In this document: positions 51,131 through 59,591 of the stretch, piece after piece
How the letters are laid out: every line of letters begins with the position of its first letter
Position numbering within the stretch: position 1 is the first letter of the stretch
Assembly: GCA_012270975.1 (NCBI GenBank)
Contig: JAAXHH010000011.1
Span: forward strand, 2,381 to 66,380
Reading direction: 5' to 3'
Origin: Candidatus Latescibacterota bacterium
GTDB taxonomy: Bacteria; JAAXHH01
Length of the DNA: 64,000 nt
Program-made: the position numbers and the translations under genes
Notes under the pieces: model-generated
What the model was told of the DNA's origin: nothing
The model's input: only the letters and a program-made list of their open reading frames with translations
Databases searched by the model: none

Positions 51131-52501
51131 TCACTTCAGTGTCGCGATCATATGCTCCCGTACCAGGGCGCGTATGACTTCTCCGAAGGCGTCGAGGGTC
51201 AATTCGATGTCCTCTTCGGTATGGGCGGAGGAAGTGACTCCACCCGTATAGGAGACGAGGTCGATGCCCCTGGCGAGCAGCATCTTTTGGAAGGCGGCGA
51301 CGAGCGGAGCCGGGATCCCCTTCAGGACGTTCACGTCCTGGGTGATCAGTTGCTCCCGGTTGAAAGCGCCGCTTCCGGGATAGGCCTCCAGGTATACATG
51401 GAAGATGGACACATCCCCGTAGACATAACCCGCCACGCGTTCCTCGCGGAGGATGTCATCCATGCCCTGGCGGAGGCGGTCGGCCAGTTGGTTCGCCCGT
51501 TCGTGGGGAAGACCGGTGGCTACTCGTTTCAGCGTGGCGATCCCGGCCGCCGTTGAGACCGGGTTGGCGTTGAAAGTCCCCAGGTGATGCACCCGTTCGT
51601 ACCGGTCCCGGTGCGCGTCCCCAGTGTAGTCGAAGACTTCCATGATGTCGGCGCGTCCCGCGACCACGCCGCCCGGCATGCCGCCGGCCACGATCTTGCC
51701 GTGAAAGCTCATGTCCGGTGTGATCCCCGAGTACTCCTGGTAGCCCCCGGGGGCGTAACGGAAACCGGTAATGACTTCATCGTAGACCAGGAGCACGCCG
51801 TAGGTTTCCGTCAACGCGCGAAGTCCTTCGTTGAACGCCACCGTCAGGGGTTCCGTGCCCCAGGAGGCGCCGGAGGGCTCCAGCATTACCGCGGCAATGT
51901 CCCGGTCTTTCTCCAGTAGCCCGGCGACCCGGTCGAGATCCGCCGGGATGACTTCGATCGTGTCAAGCACGCATTGGGGGATCCCCGCCGAGACGGGTTC
52001 GTAGAAGGGGATCATCGCGCCCTTTCCCACGCCGTCATGCCACCCGCTGAAATGGCCCTCGAAACGCAACACCTTCGTCTTGCCGGTGAACGCGCGGGCG
52101 ACGCGGAGGGCCAGCATGCTGCCTTCAGATCCCGAGTTTACGAACCGTACGCGTTCCGCGCAGGGGACCAATCGCTGGATCAATTCGGCCCATTCCACCT
52201 GCATCGGATGGTCGTTGCCGAAATGGAAGCCGAGGTCGAGGGCGTCGTGCATGGCCCGGCACACCTCCGGCGGCGCGTGCCCCAGCAGCAGCGCGGCGTT
52301 GCCCATACCGTAGTCGATATATTCCCGGCCGTCTTCGTCCCACTTGCGGGAGCCCGCCGCCTTCGACATGTACAGCGGCAGGGGATGGCCCCTGCGCAGG
52401 TCGTGCCCTACGCCGCCGGCAAGCGACGCCAGGGCCCGGGAATACAGTTCCACGGCATGGGGCCGGGTCTTTCTGTGCGCCTGGAAGGTAACTTCATCCA
52501 T
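51131..52501 (-). CDS. Class III aminotransferase, glutamate-1-semialdehyde aminomutase-like
   Basis: About 456 aa fold type I PLP enzyme. RVRFVNSGSEGSMLALRVAR, GHFSGWHDGVGKG, LLVYDEVITGFRYAPGG with the pyridine-binding Asp, and MSFHGKIVAGGMPGGVVAG with the PLP lysine. It resembles GSA aminomutase but sits in a catabolic-looking operon rather than with haem genes, so transamination of an amino-sugar or amino-acid derivative is more likely. I use the ATG at 52501 (MDEVTFQ), with AGGA upstream; another ATG lies at 52531. Confidence 0.85.
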   Translation of the reverse strand: MDEVTFQAHRKTRPHAVELYSRALASLAGGVGHDLRRGHPLPLYMSKAAGSRKWDEDGREYIDYGMGNAALLLGHAPPEVCRAMHDALDLGFHFGNDHPMQVEWAELIQRLVPCAERVRFVNSGSEGSMLALRVARAFTGKTKVLRFEGHFSGWHDGVGKGAMIPFYEPVSAGIPQCVLDTIEVIPADLDRVAGLLEKDRDIAAVMLEPSGASWGTEPLTVAFNEGLRALTETYGVLLVYDEVITGFRYAPGGYQEYSGITPDMSFHGKIVAGGMPGGVVAGRADIMEVFDYTGDAHRDRYERVHHLGTFNANPVSTAAGIATLKRVATGLPHERANQLADRLRQGMDDILREERVAGYVYGDVSIFHVYLEAYPGSGAFNREQLITQDVNVLKGIPAPLVAAFQKMLLARGIDLVSYTGGVTSSAHTEEDIELTLDAFGEVIRALVREHMIATLK

Positions 52502-52625
52502 GCATGATCCTCGCTCGGGCCGCCCGATCATGAGATTCCGATTCCATAGGTCGAACTCGCTCGATCAATTTGACAGGTCGAACCCATCCGTACTGCTCTA
52601 CCGTCCGTACAACTCAACCGCTTGT

Positions 52626-54062
52626 TCAACGCAACCTTTCGATCAACGCCAGCGTTCGGTCGACGACTCGTTGCTCCGAATCCGGGTGGATGGCCGTTGG
52701 AAGACTGTAAGCCTGGAACAACAGATCGGGAACGCCGTACCAGCGCTTGTGGATGTCCCACCCACCGGGGGGCAGATCCGCCGCCCGCGGCAGGTAGCAT
52801 ACACACCCGTTGGTGTAGCCCAGGACCTGGGTATGCGGGAAGGGCGAGGCGGCCTTGATCGCCAAGCCGGTCTCGTAGAAGGCTTCCGTGCTGTTGGCCG
52901 CCAGGACGAAGTCGTTGATCCGAATGACCTGGATGACGATTTCGAAGTGGTTTCTTCCGTGCTCAATCGCTTCGACAAGCCGGTCGCTCCAATCGGCAAA
53001 TCTCGTATTTACAAGGATTTCCCACTCCCGGCCGCCACCCAGAGCCCGGTCCTTCGCTTGGCGACACTCCTCCCGGATGGCCTCCGCCTCGGCGAGCGAC
53101 GGCAGGTCGATGAATTCGATGGAAAGGACCTCATCCAGGGCGTCCAGCCGGGTGCAGCTTTCTCCGGTGACCGGCTCCCAGGGCCAGACGGATATGCGGG
53201 ACAGGGATCCCATGCTCTGGCGTTCCCCGCGCTTCCTGTGGGTGTGGATCGCCGAGGCGGTTTTGACGACTTCAGCCCCCAGCGTGTATCCGGTCCGGTT
53301 CTTTTCGTCCCGGCAGTCCGCGTCCATGCTCAGGCCACCTTGGGGCATGATGTTTCCTCCGCATCCCTGGAGGAACAGCGACAGCCCGCCCATCGTATTT
53401 TCGACCAAGGCGCGCGCCGCCCCCGGGAAATCAGGCGAGGCCACCAGCGACCGGGGACCTATGGTCACGGGGTGACAGCCGTAGCTGAACAGCGTGGCAA
53501 TGGGTTGGCCTTCTGTATCGTCCACACGCAGGACGCCAACGGCCGGATCGGTCGGATGATCCGGTACTTCCCCGAGGAAGACGTCGCCGTTGGGATCGGT
53601 CTCCCGGCGGTACACCCCCAGGTGACATTCACCCCAACCCGCGCCGATGCGCGCGGGGACTAGGCAGGCGTCGGCATCACGCGCCGCTTCCGTGATCCAC
53701 CCGCGGAGATCCTCCTGGTAGCGCGACTGAAGGGCGATCTGGCCGGATTCGTCGGGGAACCACTCGGGCATGGCCGGGGAGCTGTGGGTGTGATTCAGGT
53801 TGATCATGACGTGGGAGGCCGTCGTGCCCACCGCATCGGCAACCGTTGCCCGCAGACCGTTCATAACTTCCAGTTCCATCCAGCCCGTATCCGTCGCCAC
53901 GATCACGATCTTTGTCTTGCCGTCCGTCAGCACCAGCGCCGTGGCCGTCAGATCGCTTTCGATCGCCTGGACGAGCCCCTCCCTCGAACTGAAGCCAAAG
54001 GTCCGGATTCCCAGCGGCGGATTAATCACCCGCCGGCCGGCACCGGCGTACAGGTCGGGCAT
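52626..54062 (-). CDS. Neutral/alkaline ceramidase-like N-terminal domain protein
   Basis: About 478 aa. AGAGRRVINPPLGIRTFGF at the N-terminus, VMINLNHTHSSPAMPEWF with metal-type histidines, LFSYGCHPVTIGP with a His after GC, and LFLQGCGGNIMPQGG form the pattern of the neutral ceramidase N-terminal domain, a zinc amidase fold. There is no signal peptide and the Ig-like C-terminal domain of true ceramidases is missing. Many such proteins in environmental bacteria have unknown amide substrates. Start at 54062, 26 bases after the upstream gene stop. Confidence 0.78.
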   Translation of the reverse strand: MPDLYAGAGRRVINPPLGIRTFGFSSREGLVQAIESDLTATALVLTDGKTKIVIVATDTGWMELEVMNGLRATVADAVGTTASHVMINLNHTHSSPAMPEWFPDESGQIALQSRYQEDLRGWITEAARDADACLVPARIGAGWGECHLGVYRRETDPNGDVFLGEVPDHPTDPAVGVLRVDDTEGQPIATLFSYGCHPVTIGPRSLVASPDFPGAARALVENTMGGLSLFLQGCGGNIMPQGGLSMDADCRDEKNRTGYTLGAEVVKTASAIHTHRKRGERQSMGSLSRISVWPWEPVTGESCTRLDALDEVLSIEFIDLPSLAEAEAIREECRQAKDRALGGGREWEILVNTRFADWSDRLVEAIEHGRNHFEIVIQVIRINDFVLAANSTEAFYETGLAIKAASPFPHTQVLGYTNGCVCYLPRAADLPPGGWDIHKRWYGVPDLLFQAYSLPTAIHPDSEQRVVDRTLALIERLR

Positions 54063-54088
54063 GGCGGTGAATCTCCGGAGGACGCCGC

Positions 54089-54931
54089 CTACATCGGCAC
54101 GTGCTCCTGCATCAGGTCCTTCGTGAAGATCGTTTCCGTCAGGCAATCGACCTGGTTGCAATCGTACCAGGTCATGTAGACGAACTCGATGGATAGGCAC
54201 CGCCGGTAATCCAGCGCTCTGAGACGCCGGGCGATATCGACGAAATCGATGGTGTTCTCGTCGAGTCTGGACTGCAGCTTGCCGGGGCGCGCCGCGCGGA
54301 TGTGGAAATGGTCGGTGTGGGCCAGGAGCGGGTGGATGCGCTCGTCCGGGATGTACTGCATGACGAAATGGGAATAGTCGAGGGTGACTGTGGCCCGGGG
54401 CGCCCGCTCCAGCAGGGCCAGTGTCCGTTCAGGCGTATCGACGACGGACTGGGCGTGGGGTTCGAAGCGGACCGTGACGTCCCGTTCGCCCGCCATATCG
54501 GTCAGTTCGTTCATGGCGGCAGCCGTAGTCTCGAGGTTCTCCTCGAAGGCGCGGTCCGGGTGATGCATGCCCGGACTGATCGTAAATCCCGGAATGCCGA
54601 CGTCCTCGCAGAAGCGGATGATGCCTTTGAACGAGGTGCTGTTCTGCCGCCTCACTGCCGTTTCGGGCGAGTTGAAGGAGCGCTCGTCGAGGGATGCGCC
54701 GAACTGGGGGAAGAAATCGACGGCCTCCAGTTCGTATTTGTCCAGCAACCGGTTGATGCGGTCCGCGTGGCCCTGAGGATCGGCGCCCACTTCGTCCGGT
54801 TCCAGGCTGCATCGCCCGCGGTCGTGAAAACCCGCTATGTCCACGCCCCTGAAACCCATGGCCCTGGCCAGCGCCAGCGTGCCTTCCAGGTCGAGGTATT
54901 CGAAGGAGTGGTTGCTAAGTGTCAGACGCAT
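54089..54931 (-). CDS. Sugar phosphate isomerase/epimerase-like TIM barrel
   Basis: 280 aa xylose-isomerase-like (AP endonuclease 2 superfamily) barrel. Motifs: GFRGVDIAGFHDRG, PGFTISPGMHHPD, VRFEPHAQSVVDTPERTLAL with the metal Glu and His, TVTLDYSHFVMQYI with Asp/His, and CLSIEFVYMTWYDCN. Members isomerise or epimerise keto-sugars and inositol derivatives. GGGAG six bases before the ATG, which overlaps the PhyH gene by 17 bases, so the two are tightly coupled. Confidence 0.85.
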   Translation of the reverse strand: MRLTLSNHSFEYLDLEGTLALARAMGFRGVDIAGFHDRGRCSLEPDEVGADPQGHADRINRLLDKYELEAVDFFPQFGASLDERSFNSPETAVRRQNSTSFKGIIRFCEDVGIPGFTISPGMHHPDRAFEENLETTAAAMNELTDMAGERDVTVRFEPHAQSVVDTPERTLALLERAPRATVTLDYSHFVMQYIPDERIHPLLAHTDHFHIRAARPGKLQSRLDENTIDFVDIARRLRALDYRRCLSIEFVYMTWYDCNQVDCLTETIFTKDLMQEHVPM

Positions 54932-55778
54932 CGGCGACTCCCAGCAGGTTGTTCCAGCATTTCCACCGTATCTGGCGCTCCTTGTAGTGATCGCTCTGTC
55001 CGACGCCGAGCGGGTTGCCGAAAGACAGCACGTTCTTGGGGTCTTCCCGTTTCCCGCCCCAGGCGGTGGGTACGTTCATGGCCTCGGGATCGTGGTTCCA
55101 CGTCGGCGCCTTGTTGTCCCGGACCCGCCTGAACAGGAACTTGATCATATGGCGCTTGAGCGGCGTACGGTTGGCGGCGGTGCCGTGCCAGAGGTCGTAG
55201 TGGGTCAGGGCCACGGTCCCGGCCTTGAGTACCATGGGCACCTGGCCGCGGATGTTGGTGTAGGTGGCCATGCGGTCCGTCGGCGCGTTGCGGAACTGGG
55301 TGCCCGGGACGATGATCGTCGGACCCATCTCCGGGGTGATGTCCGTCGGATAGTACAGCCCGAGGAGCCGGTCGATACGGGTATCCCGGCTGTTGGTGCT
55401 GTCCTGGTGCCAGGACATGTGGCCGGTGTGCGGCTGCTTGCAGTGCCAGTGGCGGTGGCCCTGTACTTCGTAGTCCTCGCCGAGCAGGCTGACCAGGGCG
55501 CCTTTCACGGCCGGATGTCCGATCACCTGCCACAGCTCCGGCACGACGTCCGCGATGGCGTCACCGGGATTGTGGTCCAGTTCGTCCAGCTGGCCGGCGA
55601 TGCGCTTGTTGAGTCCTCCGGGAAGATCGGGTTCGAGCAGGTGATAGCCGTTCACGAGAAAGCCGACCATCTCCATGTCTGTCAGGAGATGGGACTTGTC
55701 CGCTCCTGCTTCTGGCCGTTCCACGTCGGCGTGCGGCAACTCCGCGCCCCGTGCCGCCGACAAGCGGTTCCTATCCAT
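54915..55778 (-). CDS. Phytanoyl-CoA dioxygenase (PhyH) family oxygenase
   Basis: 287 aa. Iron ligands H124 and D126 in MSWHQDSTNSR and distal H198 in YDLWHGTAANR; the arginine that binds 2-oxoglutarate follows in PLKRHMIKFLFRR. PTIIVPGTQFRNAP is the family loop. The C-terminal ~70 residues (NVPTAWGGKREDP to the end) are longer than in the other two paralogues. GGAGG six bases before the ATG at 55778. Overlaps the 99-aa gene upstream by eight bases and the isomerase downstream by 17. Confidence 0.9.
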   Translation of the reverse strand: MDRNRLSAARGAELPHADVERPEAGADKSHLLTDMEMVGFLVNGYHLLEPDLPGGLNKRIAGQLDELDHNPGDAIADVVPELWQVIGHPAVKGALVSLLGEDYEVQGHRHWHCKQPHTGHMSWHQDSTNSRDTRIDRLLGLYYPTDITPEMGPTIIVPGTQFRNAPTDRMATYTNIRGQVPMVLKAGTVALTHYDLWHGTAANRTPLKRHMIKFLFRRVRDNKAPTWNHDPEAMNVPTAWGGKREDPKNVLSFGNPLGVGQSDHYKERQIRWKCWNNLLGVADASDT

Positions 55779-56070
55779 CCTGAACCTCCTCCAGTTTCTG
55801 CAAGATGAACTCGTATCCCACGACGTCCAGGTCCCTGTCGTCGATGGGTGCCTGGAGATGGGGGAACTGCACGATCTGCCAGCCGTCGACCAGGGCGTCG
55901 TGCACGGTATTGTAGGGCCAGTCCGGGACATCCGCAGTGATTTCGGCCCTGTAGTCCTTGACGGGTTCGATGGGGGTATATCCCAGGATCTCGGAGAAAA
56001 CGCTGGGCGTCCGCGCGTGCAGGTAAAGCAGCCGCTGCCTGACGCTGGGGTTCGGTTGTGAAGTAGTCAT
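55771..56070 (-). CDS. Small conserved-looking protein, 99 aa, first gene of the PhyH operon
   Basis: No family recognised. The protein is soluble, with VRQRLLYLHARTPSVFSEIL, IEPVKDYRAEI, DVPDWPYNTVHDALVDGW and QFPHLQAPIDDRDLDVVGYEFILQKLEEV (in parts) suggesting one compact alpha/beta domain. The overlap of eight bases with the following PhyH gene and the same codon use argue that it is real and may be its accessory subunit. The gene start has no clear ribosome binding site. Upstream lies a near-tandem ggcgataacagac-type repeat. Confidence 0.6.
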   Translation of the reverse strand: MTTSQPNPSVRQRLLYLHARTPSVFSEILGYTPIEPVKDYRAEITADVPDWPYNTVHDALVDGWQIVQFPHLQAPIDDRDLDVVGYEFILQKLEEVQDG

Positions 56071-56242
56071 GGCGATAACAGACCGATAACAGACTATGTG
56101 TAAGAGGTTTTAACGAGCGTGCGATCAAACGGTTAAGATAGCTGGTTCCGTTCAATTCGTCTACGAGAATCATGTACAATCAACCTGGAGTCGACCCAGA
56201 TGTTCCATAATGTTTATTATTTAGAATCTAAATAGTTTTTGC

Positions 56243-56270
56243 TTGACAGGTACGATTACAGACATACAAG
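56243..56270 (+). promoter_or_regulatory. Sigma-70-type promoter upstream of the sigma-54 activator gene
   Basis: TTGACA (56243-56248), 16-base spacer, TACAAG (56265-56270). It would give a ~400-base leader before the start at 56678. The 56071-56677 gap is otherwise AT-rich without a recognisable gene. Confidence 0.45.
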
Positions 56271-56677
56271 TTGCTTGGATTTTTGAGACATAGTGCGTGT
56301 TCTGTCATGCGTGTAGCGCATATAGCGTTCTGTTGTCCCGGACGAAGTTGTCTCATTCGGACAGGACTTAGTTCAAAGCCATGCTTGCAAGACTGCCCGT
56401 ACATCGATCCATTAGCGATCAATCAGTGCCTGAGTTTTCCAGCCGAGTTTCGTGTGTATCGCCCTGCTGTGACGTACACGTGGATCGCAAGCGCGTTTCG
56501 TCTGAATCCCGGGGCCGAATTCGCGGCTGCATTAGACTACAGCCCCTCCGTATTAGTTGTAACTCAATATTTATCAATAAGTTACGGATACATTTTCGGT
56601 TCCAAAGTAGATATTCGCTCATTACGTGGAATCTGCCAGTACAAGCGTTCGATGCCGGCCCATACACGGGAGGTTGC

Positions 56678-57700
56678 ATGGGATCATCTGGAAAGAATCG
56701 CCATAGTTCATCTGAGCAAGTCGAGAGTTATCATGAGCATTCTGCCTTTGAACCGATTGTTCACAAGAGCGACGCTATGAAACGTATCTGTTCGATGACC
56801 TTTCAGTATGCGCGGACGGATTTGCCGGTGTTGATAACGGGAGAAACCGGGACGGGGAAAGAACTGATCGCCAGAGCGATTCATGCGGCAAGCAGCCGTG
56901 CCGACCAACCCTTTGTCGTCGTGGATTGTGCCGCGCTGCCCGAGACGCTGATGGGAAATGAACTCTTCGGTCATGAGAGGGGTGCCTACACGGGCGCCGA
57001 CAGGAAGCAGCCGGGTCTGTTCGCCGCAGCGAATAAAGGCACGATCTTCCTCGACGAAATCGGCGAACTGCCCCGGAATGCACAGGCCGTATTACTCCGG
57101 GTACTGCAGGATGGATCATATCGGCCCTATGGTGGTGTCCGACAAATGAAAACGGATGTTCGAGTAATCGCAGCTACCAATCGAGATCTGCAGGAGGCTG
57201 TAGTTCAAGGGTCCTTCAGGCTGGATCTCTACCATCGAATCGGGAGCGCGGTTCTCCAACTGTCCGCGCTTCGGTCACGCACGGACGATATACCGCTGCT
57301 CGTCCGGCATTTCATGAGGAAATTGACCCCATCTGGAGTTCAGTCGTTGGAATTGTCACCAACAGTGATGCGCAGATTGCTTCAACACCGATGGGAGGGT
57401 AACGTGAGAGAACTTGAGAACAGGCTCAGATCGGCGATTGCGCTGGCGTCGAACGGTCAGATCACCGTTGAGGACCTCTTTCCTGAAGAAGTTGAGGGCA
57501 CAGACCGCAGTAACGAAATACCATCGCTCCGAACCGTCAGAACAGGTATGTCAAAGGATACGGAAGGTCAATATCTTGAGAACATTTTACGAGAGACGCA
57601 CGGAAACGTATCGAAGGCTGCGGAAATCGTCGGAGTACATCGCACACATCTGTATAAACTATTACGTAGTCATGGGATATCTCCGTCTTATTATCGGTGA
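56678..57700 (+). CDS. PspF-like sigma-54-dependent transcriptional activator without sensory domain
   Basis: About 340 aa. AAA+ domain: Walker A GETGTGKE (55-62), the sigma-54 contact loop GAYTGAD (102-108), Walker B GTIFLDE (121-127), then LPRNAQAVLLRVLQDG and DVRVIAATNRDL. The C-terminal Fis-type helix-turn-helix (LRETHGNVSKAAEIVGVHRT, then HLYKLLRSHGI) binds enhancer DNA. Fewer than 30 residues precede the AAA+ domain, so there is no receiver, GAF or PAS sensor. That is the PspF arrangement, in which a partner protein or the level of the activator sets activity. Start at the ATG 56678 with GGGAGG four bases upstream; frame sequence before it looks non-coding. A sigma-54 promoter lies 295 bases after the stop, making the thioredoxin/peptide operon the obvious target. 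Confidence 0.9.
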   Translation: MGSSGKNRHSSSEQVESYHEHSAFEPIVHKSDAMKRICSMTFQYARTDLPVLITGETGTGKELIARAIHAASSRADQPFVVVDCAALPETLMGNELFGHERGAYTGADRKQPGLFAAANKGTIFLDEIGELPRNAQAVLLRVLQDGSYRPYGGVRQMKTDVRVIAATNRDLQEAVVQGSFRLDLYHRIGSAVLQLSALRSRTDDIPLLVRHFMRKLTPSGVQSLELSPTVMRRLLQHRWEGNVRELENRLRSAIALASNGQITVEDLFPEEVEGTDRSNEIPSLRTVRTGMSKDTEGQYLENILRETHGNVSKAAEIVGVHRTHLYKLLRSHGISPSYYR

Positions 57701-57842
57701 ATGATCAACCCTCTGGAGGATTCTGTGCCTTGTATCAGTATTTCGTATGACTATCTGATTGCTGTGCTACCTCCCATACTTTTGCAATAGGAGAGTTCGG
57801 CTACATTATCAAGAACACAAAAGAATGACGCTATGTGGTCTG

Positions 57843-57862
57843 ATGTAGTCGGGAGTCTACAT
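57843..57862. promoter_or_regulatory. Inverted repeat, possible activator enhancer site
   Basis: ATGTAG (57843-57848) and CTACAT (57857-57862) with an eight-base spacer, about 135-150 bases upstream of the sigma-54 promoter, the usual distance for an enhancer bound by a Fis-type activator. Confidence 0.45.
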
Positions 57863-57994
57863 ATTGTGTATCAACGTCTAGAACACCAGGTACCATTCCT
57901 TCAATTTCTGTTGCTTCGATAAACATCACAAAATCAAGTATTTCAACAAGATACCTCCTTTTCATTAGCAAAATCAAAATTGGTAAGTACACGT

Positions 57995-58009
57995 TGGCAT
58001 GATATCTGC
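57995..58009 (+). promoter_or_regulatory. Sigma-54 (-24/-12) promoter
   Basis: TGGCAT-N5-CTGC with the invariant GG and GC separated by exactly ten bases; consensus is TGGCAC-N5-TTGC. Predicted start near 58021, giving a leader of about 155 bases before the thioredoxin-like gene. The upstream neighbour is a sigma-54 activator gene, which supports it. Confidence 0.7.
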
Positions 58010-58177
58010 GTAAGCCTATTATGAAAACGTGCACATCTTATGGAACAAGCCAGGAAATACACTTTACGACTCCGGCTGAACGACGCTGCAGCAAACATCC
58101 GTGTTGCAGTATCGTTACAGGTATTTGATTAAACCTTCATTCCCAACTCTCAAATCTAAGGAGCCAACCCAAACCCC

Positions 58178-58768
58178 ATGTCTTCAGTGAGTACAAAATC
58201 ACGACTATTCCTGTATCTCGCCATCACTGTCCTCGTTGTCTTAAACTGCGCCTTTCTATGGCGCGATTATCAGAAAGAGCTGGACCGGCGAGATCTTCTG
58301 CAGAGGCTATACCGTACTCAGGTGGAAGTTCGCGTGCTGAAGTCGGAGAAGATGTTCGGCGCGCCTTTTGTTCCCGAATTCCGTACGGTTGACTTGGACG
58401 GTGAGCCTGCAGCACTGCCGAATTTCGGTAAGGGGCAGTTGCTCATCTTGTTTTTCCAGCCGTCGCACTGCGGGTCCTGCCTCGAGGCGATGTCTTCATT
58501 TGAAGCGGTGATCGGGGACAATGTCCCGGTAATCGGCGTTGTCCAGGCAAAGTTGCCCGAGGAAATTATGCCGACCTTGGATGCGTACGAGTACGAATTC
58601 CCGGTGTATCTGGCCGTCGATTCCCCCTTCGATTTGTCAATTTCTTCCCCTTACAGCGTATTAATCAATGAACTCGGGATAGTGTTACACATGTCAGCCA
58701 TTGATCCCAATATCCGATCGGTGGAGGAACTTATCTCGGAATTTGCGCAGATACTGGAAAGGAGGTAG
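58178..58768 (+). CDS. Membrane-anchored thioredoxin-like protein (CGSC), partner of the Cys-rich peptides
   Basis: 196 aa. One N-terminal helix (FLYLAITVLVVLNCAFLW) anchors it, followed by a short coiled region and a TlpA/AhpC-type thioredoxin fold. The redox motif is C98-G-S-C101 in FFQPSHCGSCLEAMSSF. VYLAVDSPFDLS and SVLINELGIVLH are the usual later strands, though the cis-proline position is not the classic one. It probably faces the periplasm and reduces, oxidises or isomerises disulfides. The next two genes encode exported peptides with six Cys each, so they are its likely substrates. An AAGGAG site lies rather far (14 bases) from the ATG. Confidence 0.8.
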   Translation: MSSVSTKSRLFLYLAITVLVVLNCAFLWRDYQKELDRRDLLQRLYRTQVEVRVLKSEKMFGAPFVPEFRTVDLDGEPAALPNFGKGQLLILFFQPSHCGSCLEAMSSFEAVIGDNVPVIGVVQAKLPEEIMPTLDAYEYEFPVYLAVDSPFDLSISSPYSVLINELGIVLHMSAIDPNIRSVEELISEFAQILERR

Positions 58769-58835
58769 CCGACTGCGCAACCTGGTATTAGGTTCTGCTG
58801 GTTTCTATCTGTTTTCATCTTAGGAGGATGAACAA

Positions 58836-59075
58836 ATGACACGATCGATTCGCAGACTCGGTTTAGTAGGAGCAACGCTCGCGATTGTACTTATCGCCGG
58901 GCTCAATTTTGCGGCGTTAGGGCAGTGGAATGTCCCCTATATTGGGGTGCAGGAGGCGTACGCTTGGGGACATTGCGCTGTTGGCATTTGCAATGGTTAC
59001 GGCGGCTGTTTTTTTGTTGGGTGGTGGCAGGTTCTAGGCCCTTGTGAGTGGTGGACTACGTGTTACTACTGTTAA
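58836..59075 (+). CDS. Exported six-cysteine, Trp-rich peptide precursor, copy 1
   Basis: 79 aa. N-terminus MTRSIRRLG followed by a hydrophobic helix (residues 8-28) is a signal or anchor. Possible cleavages are after G29 (ALG-Q) or after A43 (AYA-W), the latter a perfect AxA site that would leave 36 residues. The C-terminal part has Cys at 47, 52, 58, 70, 76 and 79 and five Trp after residue 43, and ends in Cys. AGGAGG eight bases before the ATG. No RiPP maturase or bacteriocin ABC transporter is adjacent, but a thioredoxin-like protein precedes it. The layout (helix, ~12-residue linker, QEAYA-like motif, Cys-rich tail) is loosely like Bacteroidetes NVEALA peptides; I do not claim homology. 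Function unknown: toxin, signal or surface peptide are all possible. Confidence 0.8.
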   Translation: MTRSIRRLGLVGATLAIVLIAGLNFAALGQWNVPYIGVQEAYAWGHCAVGICNGYGGCFFVGWWQVLGPCEWWTTCYYC

Positions 59076-59215
59076 CAATTCGCTTTGTTTCGTGTAATGT
59101 GAGCCTGAATTGTATCGCGAGTTAACATGAAGGACCACTGAGTTATTGGAAGGCATGAACCCCTGATGTGAGGCGTTGCTAGTTTCTTCCGTTTTCATCT
59201 AAGGAGGATGAACGA

Positions 59216-59455
59216 ATGACACAATCGATTCGCAGACTCGGTTTAGTAGGAGCAACGCTCGCGATTGTACTTATCGCCGGGCTCAATTTCGCGGCGTTAG
59301 GGCAGTGGGATGTCCTCTATATTGGGGTGCAGGAGGCGTACGCTTGGGGACATTGCGCTGTTGGCATTTGCAATGGTTACGTTGGATGTTATTTTGTTGG
59401 GTGGTGGCAGGTTCTAGGCCCTTGTGAGTGGTGGACTATGTGTTACTCCTGTTAA
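59216..59455 (+). CDS. Exported six-cysteine, Trp-rich peptide precursor, copy 2
   Basis: 79 aa paralogue of the preceding gene with all six Cys and all Trp kept. Differences: R3Q, N32D, P34L, G56V, F59Y, T75M and Y78S, seven amino-acid changes against only two silent ones (F25, G57 codons). The signal part is nearly identical and most changes lie in the exported part, which hints at diversifying selection, though numbers are small. AGGAGG with the same spacing before the ATG. Co-transcribed with copy 1 from the sigma-54 promoter, as no other promoter is apparent. Confidence 0.8.
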   Translation: MTQSIRRLGLVGATLAIVLIAGLNFAALGQWDVLYIGVQEAYAWGHCAVGICNGYVGCYFVGWWQVLGPCEWWTMCYSC

Positions 59456-59591
59456 TAATTCGCTTTGTTTCGTGTATTGTTGTGAGCCTGAATTGTATCG
59501 CGAGTTAACATGAAGGCCACTGAGTTATTGGAAGGCATGAACCCCTGATGTGAGGCGTTGCTAGTTTCTTCTGTTTTCATCTTAGGAGGAT

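Larger units (their letters stand above)
58797..59591 (+). repeat. Tandem array of 380-bp peptide-gene units (two complete, third truncated)
   Basis: The ATGs of the two peptide genes are 380 bases apart. The ~140-base intergenic segment, the TTTTCATCT-AGGAGGA leader and the coding region all repeat. A third leader copy appears after the second gene and ends in its AGGAGGAT ribosome binding site at 59584-59591, exactly where an ATG would be expected five bases later (59596). Beyond that point the sequence is unrelated. Confidence 0.92.

Noticed and set aside
56381-56677. 99-residue N-terminal extension of the sigma-54 activator as a sensor domain
   Set aside because: The sequence is Arg/Ser/Cys-rich with no domain character, and a good ribosome binding site marks the ATG at 56678.
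57831-58034. 67-aa minus-strand frame upstream of the thioredoxin gene
   Set aside because: No ribosome binding site or family resemblance, and it overlaps the putative enhancer and the sigma-54 promoter.
58836-59455. Assignment of the peptides to the NVEALA family or to lanthipeptide-type RiPPs
   Set aside because: The QEAYA motif and layout are only loosely similar to NVEALA, and no lanthionine synthetase, radical SAM maturase or peptidase-ABC transporter is adjacent.
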